Source of the DNA: Fictibacillus sp. FJAT-27399
Lineage (GTDB): Bacteria > Bacillota > Bacilli > Bacillales > Fictibacillaceae
Assembly (NCBI RefSeq): GCF_001510655.1
Contig: NZ_LMVC01000002.1
Span: 1,269,139-1,333,138, forward strand
DNA length: 64,000 bases
Direction of reading: 5' to 3'
The translations under genes and the position numbers were made by a program. The notes under the pieces are model-generated. The model did no database searches. It saw only the letters and a list, made by a program, of their open reading frames with translations, and was not told where the DNA came from. Shown in pieces: positions 60,999 to 64,000 of this stretch. Each line of letters opens with the position of its first letter. The first letter of the stretch is position 1.

Positions 60999-61432
60999 TT
61001 ATCCTTCGTATACATAAAGGGCTTGGTTTTGATTAGGTCCAAACTGGAGATTGTTCTTTTCTTCATTCGAACTCCATTCACTCGATGGAACCTTTTCACA
61101 TTTTTTCTTAATCCAGTCAGTTACTTCCTGACTTCCGCGGCCCATTTGATGACCGCATCTCCTCTCGCATGGTCCATCCCACCTGAGATGGCCACCTGAT
61201 GGCCGAAATTCCTGGAGAACTCAATCAGCTTCACACGGTGATCCTGCTGTCTGATCTTCAGCAGCTGTTCTGCGGTCGCATCCCGGCTTCCGTCATTCAC
61301 AAAGAGAAGCTCATAAGGCCTTCCTGTGGAATCCATGACCGATTTCAGCCAGTGGTACGTATGTTCAATGACCTCTTCTTCATTGAATGCCGGAATAACA
61401 ACCGAAAACATACCGCTCATCTTTCTTTCCAT
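60999..61432 (-). pseudogene. Glycosyltransferase 2 N-terminus joined to a YkcB-like C-terminus (internal deletion)
   Basis: From 61432 the frame encodes a GT2 start: MFSVVIPAFNEEEVIEHTYH, LLFVNDGSRDATAEQLL, FSRNFGHQVAISGGMDHARG DAVI. The family normally continues MDADLQDPP, but here it becomes KWAAEVRK-stop. In the next frame the same DNA reads GRGSQEVTDWIKKKCEKVPS and ends ALYVYEG at 60999, resembling the C-terminus of YkcB-type mannosyltransferases. In bacilli these two genes are adjacent (ykcC-ykcB), so one deletion removed the end of the first and most of the second. Confidence 0.7.
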
Positions 61433-61527
61433 TATTCATCTCATCCTCTCCTGTCCAACATTTTGGTCAAGCAACCTTACAGCCAGTTTAGAAGGAGAAG
61501 CTTAACTCTTCCTTAAGATTGATAAAA

Positions 61528-61562
61528 GAAAAAACCAGATTCCAAAGCACAGAATCTGGTTT
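61528..61562 (-). terminator. Terminator after the YvgK-like gene
   Basis: AAACCAGATTC / GAATCTGGTTT with a 9-nt loop and T-rich minus-strand tail. Confidence 0.85.
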
Positions 61563-61565
61563 CGC

Positions 61566-62477
61566 TTATGTTTCATAGATGATTTGCCCGGTAAGATGCA
61601 GATCATAGCCTTTCAGCTGGCTTAACTGGGATTTAAAATCCGAAGAGGACAAAGTGTTCATTACATGATGAAGCAAATGTTTATTTTCATTTGTTTTTAA
61701 AATAACAAGATCATATTGTTCTTGAATCATCGGTATAAAATCAACTTCTGCCATCTTTGCCACGTTCTCAATGCCTATGCCTGCATCAGCTTGTCCGCTG
61801 GCCACCGCTGAGGCGACAGATAGATGATTGGTTACCTCTGTTTCATAGCCTTTAACGTTTACATGTGAAATTTGATGAAGCCGCAATTGCTCATCAAGCA
61901 GCACCCGCGCACCCGAACCTTTTTCCCGGTTGACGATAGTAACAACGGGCTTGGCCAAATCCCTCCAAGTTTTGATTTGAAGAGGATTTCCCTTCCTCAC
62001 ATAGATTCCTGCATTCCGGCAAACTAAGTTAATCAGCGCAAAAGGCTGGCTGACCAGCATCCGTTTTACATAAGGCACATTGTATTGCGCGGTCTCTCCA
62101 TCGTACAGATGGACACTGACAAGATCACACTCTCCATGATACATCGACATTAAACTATTCAAGCTTCCCATATACAGCCTTAAAGGAGGTGTTCTTAATT
62201 TAGGCTCCAAGTGCTTGCTGAGCAAGTCAAGCACGATATCCTGGCCGCTGATTACTGTTTGATGCGAATGAAGCGCAGGTACTGCATTCTCGGAATAAGA
62301 TTTTACCGTTCTGCTCCCTGCTTTATACGCCACAAGATCTTCATGGTCAATCCTCATTTGCCTTCCGACCCTGAAAGCCGAAATCTCACCTTTTTTAATA
62401 AGATCATAAATAGTCAGCTTAGAAACTTTTAACAACGCGGATACTTCCTCGATCGTGTATGATACTGGTTTATCCAT
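61566..62477 (-). CDS. YvgK-like regulator: HTH plus molybdate-binding-protein-like domain
   Basis: 303 residues from ATG at 62477 (GAGGGA upstream). The N-terminal excisionase-type HTH is YTIEEVSALLKVSKLTIYDL IKKGEISAFRVGRQMRI. From about residue 85 the protein is a periplasmic-binding-protein-like fold kept in the cytoplasm (LYMGSLNSLMSMYHGECDLVSVH, NREKGSGARVLLDEQL, GQADAGIGIENVAK). Bacillus subtilis has the same pairing of yvgK with a divergent ModA gene. It probably senses molybdate or tungstate and controls modA through the repeats at 62551-62590. Confidence 0.85.
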   Translation of the reverse strand: MDKPVSYTIEEVSALLKVSKLTIYDLIKKGEISAFRVGRQMRIDHEDLVAYKAGSRTVKSYSENAVPALHSHQTVISGQDIVLDLLSKHLEPKLRTPPLRLYMGSLNSLMSMYHGECDLVSVHLYDGETAQYNVPYVKRMLVSQPFALINLVCRNAGIYVRKGNPLQIKTWRDLAKPVVTIVNREKGSGARVLLDEQLRLHQISHVNVKGYETEVTNHLSVASAVASGQADAGIGIENVAKMAEVDFIPMIQEQYDLVILKTNENKHLLHHVMNTLSSSDFKSQLSQLKGYDLHLTGQIIYET

Positions 62478-62550
62478 ACAATCCCTCCACTCCCAAGTGT
62501 AACTTTTTTTATCGAAAAAGTATTCTTTTATTCTGATTAACCGCATTTAT

Positions 62551-62590
62551 TATAACTAGTTATATCTAGTTATAATCAGTTATAATAAAT
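62551..62590. promoter_or_regulatory. Four 10-bp tandem repeats between the YvgK-like gene and modA
   Basis: TATAACTAGT, TATATCTAGT, TATAATCAGT and TATAATAAAT follow each other without a gap at 62551, 62561, 62571 and 62581. The 10-bp period places one face of the helix in register, as for a multimeric regulator. They also supply TATAAT -10 boxes for modA. Confidence 0.7.
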
Positions 62591-62625
62591 ATGTATTGAA
62601 TATTGGTAATTGGAGGAGTCTTCTC

Positions 62626-63423
62626 ATGAAAAAAACAGTAAGCCTGCTTCTGCTTCTTTTTTTGTTCACGACAATTACGGCTTGTACGGGCCAATCGGAC
62701 AAGGATCAGGCTTCAAAAGAAAAACAAACAATCGACTTAACGATTTCTGCTGCCGCCAGTCTAAAGGATGCTCTTACAGACCTTCAGCATACATACGAGA
62801 AAAAGCATCCCGACGTGAACCTGCACTTCAATTTTGGCGCTTCAGGTACCTTGCAGCAGCAAATCTCGCAAGGAGCACCTGTTGATCTGTTTTTCTCTGC
62901 AGCTCAGGACAAGTTTGAAGCCCTTGTAAAGGATGGAAGTATTGAAAAGAAAGATGGGACAGATTTAGTAGGAAACGATTTAGTCCTGATTGTTCCAAAA
63001 GGGTCTGACTCCGGGATAAAGTCGTTCAGTGATTTAACGAACAACTCTGTTAAAAAGGTCTCCATTGGGACGCCTGAAGCCGTGCCCGCCGGCCAATATG
63101 CCCTGGAATCTTTTAAAAACATGAAGGTATGGAGAGAAGTAAAACCAAAGCTGGTCTATGCAAAGGATGTGCGTCAAGTTCTTTCCTATGTTGAAACAGG
63201 AAATGTCGATGCCGGGGTCGTTTATAGAACAGATGCACTGGTTTCAAAAAAAGTAAAGATAGCTGCTTCCGCTGATCCTGAATCTCACTCTCCAATCGTT
63301 TACCCATTAGGAGTCATCAAAGACTCAAAACATAAAGCAGAGGCACAAAAATTCTATACATTTCTTAAGAGCGATTCGTCCGTAAAGACTCTTGAAAAAT
63401 ACGGATTTAAAAAGATCAATTAA
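62626..63423 (+). CDS. modA: Molybdate ABC transporter substrate-binding lipoprotein
   Basis: 265 residues from ATG at 62626 (TTGGAGGAG upstream). Signal peptide with lipobox ITAC, then the ModA motifs ISAAASLKDALTDLQ, NFGASGTLQQQISQGAPVDL FFSA, NDLVLIVPKG, GTPEAVPAGQYA and GNVDAGVVYRTDA. It captures molybdate outside the membrane. A terminator follows at once and no modB or modC gene is next to it, unlike Bacillus subtilis yvgL-yvgM. Confidence 0.92.
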   Translation: MKKTVSLLLLLFLFTTITACTGQSDKDQASKEKQTIDLTISAAASLKDALTDLQHTYEKKHPDVNLHFNFGASGTLQQQISQGAPVDLFFSAAQDKFEALVKDGSIEKKDGTDLVGNDLVLIVPKGSDSGIKSFSDLTNNSVKKVSIGTPEAVPAGQYALESFKNMKVWREVKPKLVYAKDVRQVLSYVETGNVDAGVVYRTDALVSKKVKIAASADPESHSPIVYPLGVIKDSKHKAEAQKFYTFLKSDSSVKTLEKYGFKKIN

Positions 63424-63424
63424 G

Positions 63425-63462
63425 AAAAGGCAGATCCTCTCACCGGTGGGTCTGCCTTTTGC
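63425..63462 (+). terminator. Terminator after modA
   Basis: AAAAGGCAGA / TCTGCCTTTT with an inner CACC/GGTG stem. Confidence 0.85.
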
Positions 63463-63581
63463 CTTTCCTTAATAATATATTTTTGGCCTGCGTATGCGTA
63501 AAAAACATTCATAAAGAATTAGCCTTCTCCATACATATAGTATGCATTACACATTCCTACCTTGGGACAGGAGCTGAGGGA

Positions 63582-63878
63582 TTGAACGTTAAAGTGATCA
63601 ACCGCAAACTCGCTGTACATGAGGTCAATATTGTGGGTGTCAGCATCTCCTCCATCTTATTGATCGGTGACGCTGAATCCATCTCAACCGGTTCGGCCTT
63701 CGATACCCCGCCTACCTCACTCGTTGTTGGTCCTTTATTGACTCCGGTTCAGGGTACGCTTCAAACGAAACCACCTGCCCCTGCTACTCCCGCGCAGGCT
63801 GGGGCATCTGTGCCGTTAACACCTGCCGCACCGGGTGCACCAGCTGCTCCTTCAGGCAGAGGAGGACCCGCATCGTAA
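63582..63878 (+). CDS. GerPD-like spore germination protein with Pro/Ala tail
   Basis: 98 residues from TTG at 63582, nine bases after AGGAG. NVKVINRKLAVHEVNIVGVS, SILLIGDAESISTGSAFDTP and SLVVGPLLTPV resemble GerPD, one of the small inner-coat proteins that let germinants reach their receptors in Bacillus spores. The last 45 residues are P/A/T/G-rich (PPAPATPAQAGASVPLTPAA), longer than in GerPD proteins I know. It is not in a gerPABCDEF operon here. Confidence 0.65.
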   Translation: MNVKVINRKLAVHEVNIVGVSISSILLIGDAESISTGSAFDTPPTSLVVGPLLTPVQGTLQTKPPAPATPAQAGASVPLTPAAPGAPAAPSGRGGPAS

Positions 63879-63888
63879 TGGAAGAGGT

Positions 63889-64000
63889 AAAGGGGCTGTC
63901 CAAGAAGTCTGTAAGCTGTTGATTTCCGTTCCAGGCTGCTCGCTTTCCGCGGGGCGTGCGGTGAGCCTTACCGGCGTGAACGCCTACTTTTTGGTGCAAG
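63889..64000. repeat. MITE-like element, partial (runs off the window)
   Basis: Starts AAAGGGGCTGTCC and continues with GTTGATTTCCGTTCCAGGCT and the CGCTTTCCGCGGGGCGTGCG block, then GGCGTGAACGCCTACTTTTT, matching the copy at 57904-58160 read on the other strand. Confidence 0.85.

Noticed and set aside
1..64000. tRNA, rRNA and SRP/tmRNA-like genes
   Set aside because: No cloverleaf with a TTCGANTC-type arm and no conserved rRNA stretch was recognised on either strand; covariance-model searches were not possible.

Overview
The window looks like the chromosome of a low-GC, spore-forming Bacillaceae bacterium. Support comes from strong AGGAGG-type ribosome binding sites with frequent GTG/TTG starts, a BirA operator before bioYDA, a CcpA cre-like site before a pullulanase, a Spo0E-like phosphatase and a GerPD-like spore germination protein. 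A Fictibacillus/Bacillus-type host is plausible, but the genus is not fixed by anything I can see. No rRNA, tRNA or CRISPR array was recognised.

Region 1 (1-16.9 kb) is ordinary chromosome: an ABC-F ATPase cut by the window edge with a terminator in its leader, a YraQ-type permease, tRNA 2-selenouridine synthase, a NUDIX hydrolase, oligoendopeptidase F, the biotin unit bioY-bioD-bioA, a thiamine-diphosphate 2-oxoacid decarboxylase, small proteins, decayed HxlR and MerR regulators, a short-chain dehydrogenase and a class A penicillin-binding protein with a long low-complexity tail.

Region 2 (17.6-31.2 kb) is a catabolic cluster on the minus strand. It encodes EutB-like dehydratase, a PucR-type regulator, ectoine hydrolase (DoeA/EutD), EutC-like cyclodeaminase, a gamma-family PLP lyase, an M20 amidohydrolase, homoserine dehydrogenase, aldehyde dehydrogenase and two duplicated MFS osmolyte transporters. 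I read it as an ectoine/hydroxyectoine utilisation cluster. It lacks the usual DoeB-type deacetylase and diaminobutyrate transaminase and carries unrelated enzymes that could fill those steps.

Region 3 (31.3-40.3 kb) is host sequence: secreted type I pullulanase, a DUF2161 nuclease-fold protein, a COG4705 membrane protein, a two-component system, and a PAP2 phosphatase-DedA pair that suggests undecaprenyl-phosphate recycling.

Region 4 (40,781-55,206) is a 14.4-kb integrative element inserted into a permease gene, which it splits into 5' and 3' parts. The two junctions share a GG core, and the element ends, when joined, give a 26+GG+26 bp imperfect palindrome: the reconstructed attP of the large serine recombinase encoded at the left end. 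The element has no capsid or conjugation genes. It carries small phage-like and zinc-finger genes (some broken), an EVE/SRA-like/HNH endonuclease cassette, a convergent four-gene HNH-HNH-HEPN-HEPN operon, a short tyrosine recombinase and an unknown protein. It looks like a mobile anti-phage defence island.

Region 5 (55.2-64 kb) returns to the host: the permease 3' end, a SurA-like lipoprotein, a cupredoxin protein, a MITE-like repeat, a DUF2306 membrane protein, an HTH-TPR regulator, a Spo0E-like protein, a glycosyltransferase locus fused by an internal deletion, a YvgK-like regulator divergent from ModA with 10-bp tandem operator repeats, a GerPD-like gene, and a second MITE-like repeat running off the end.
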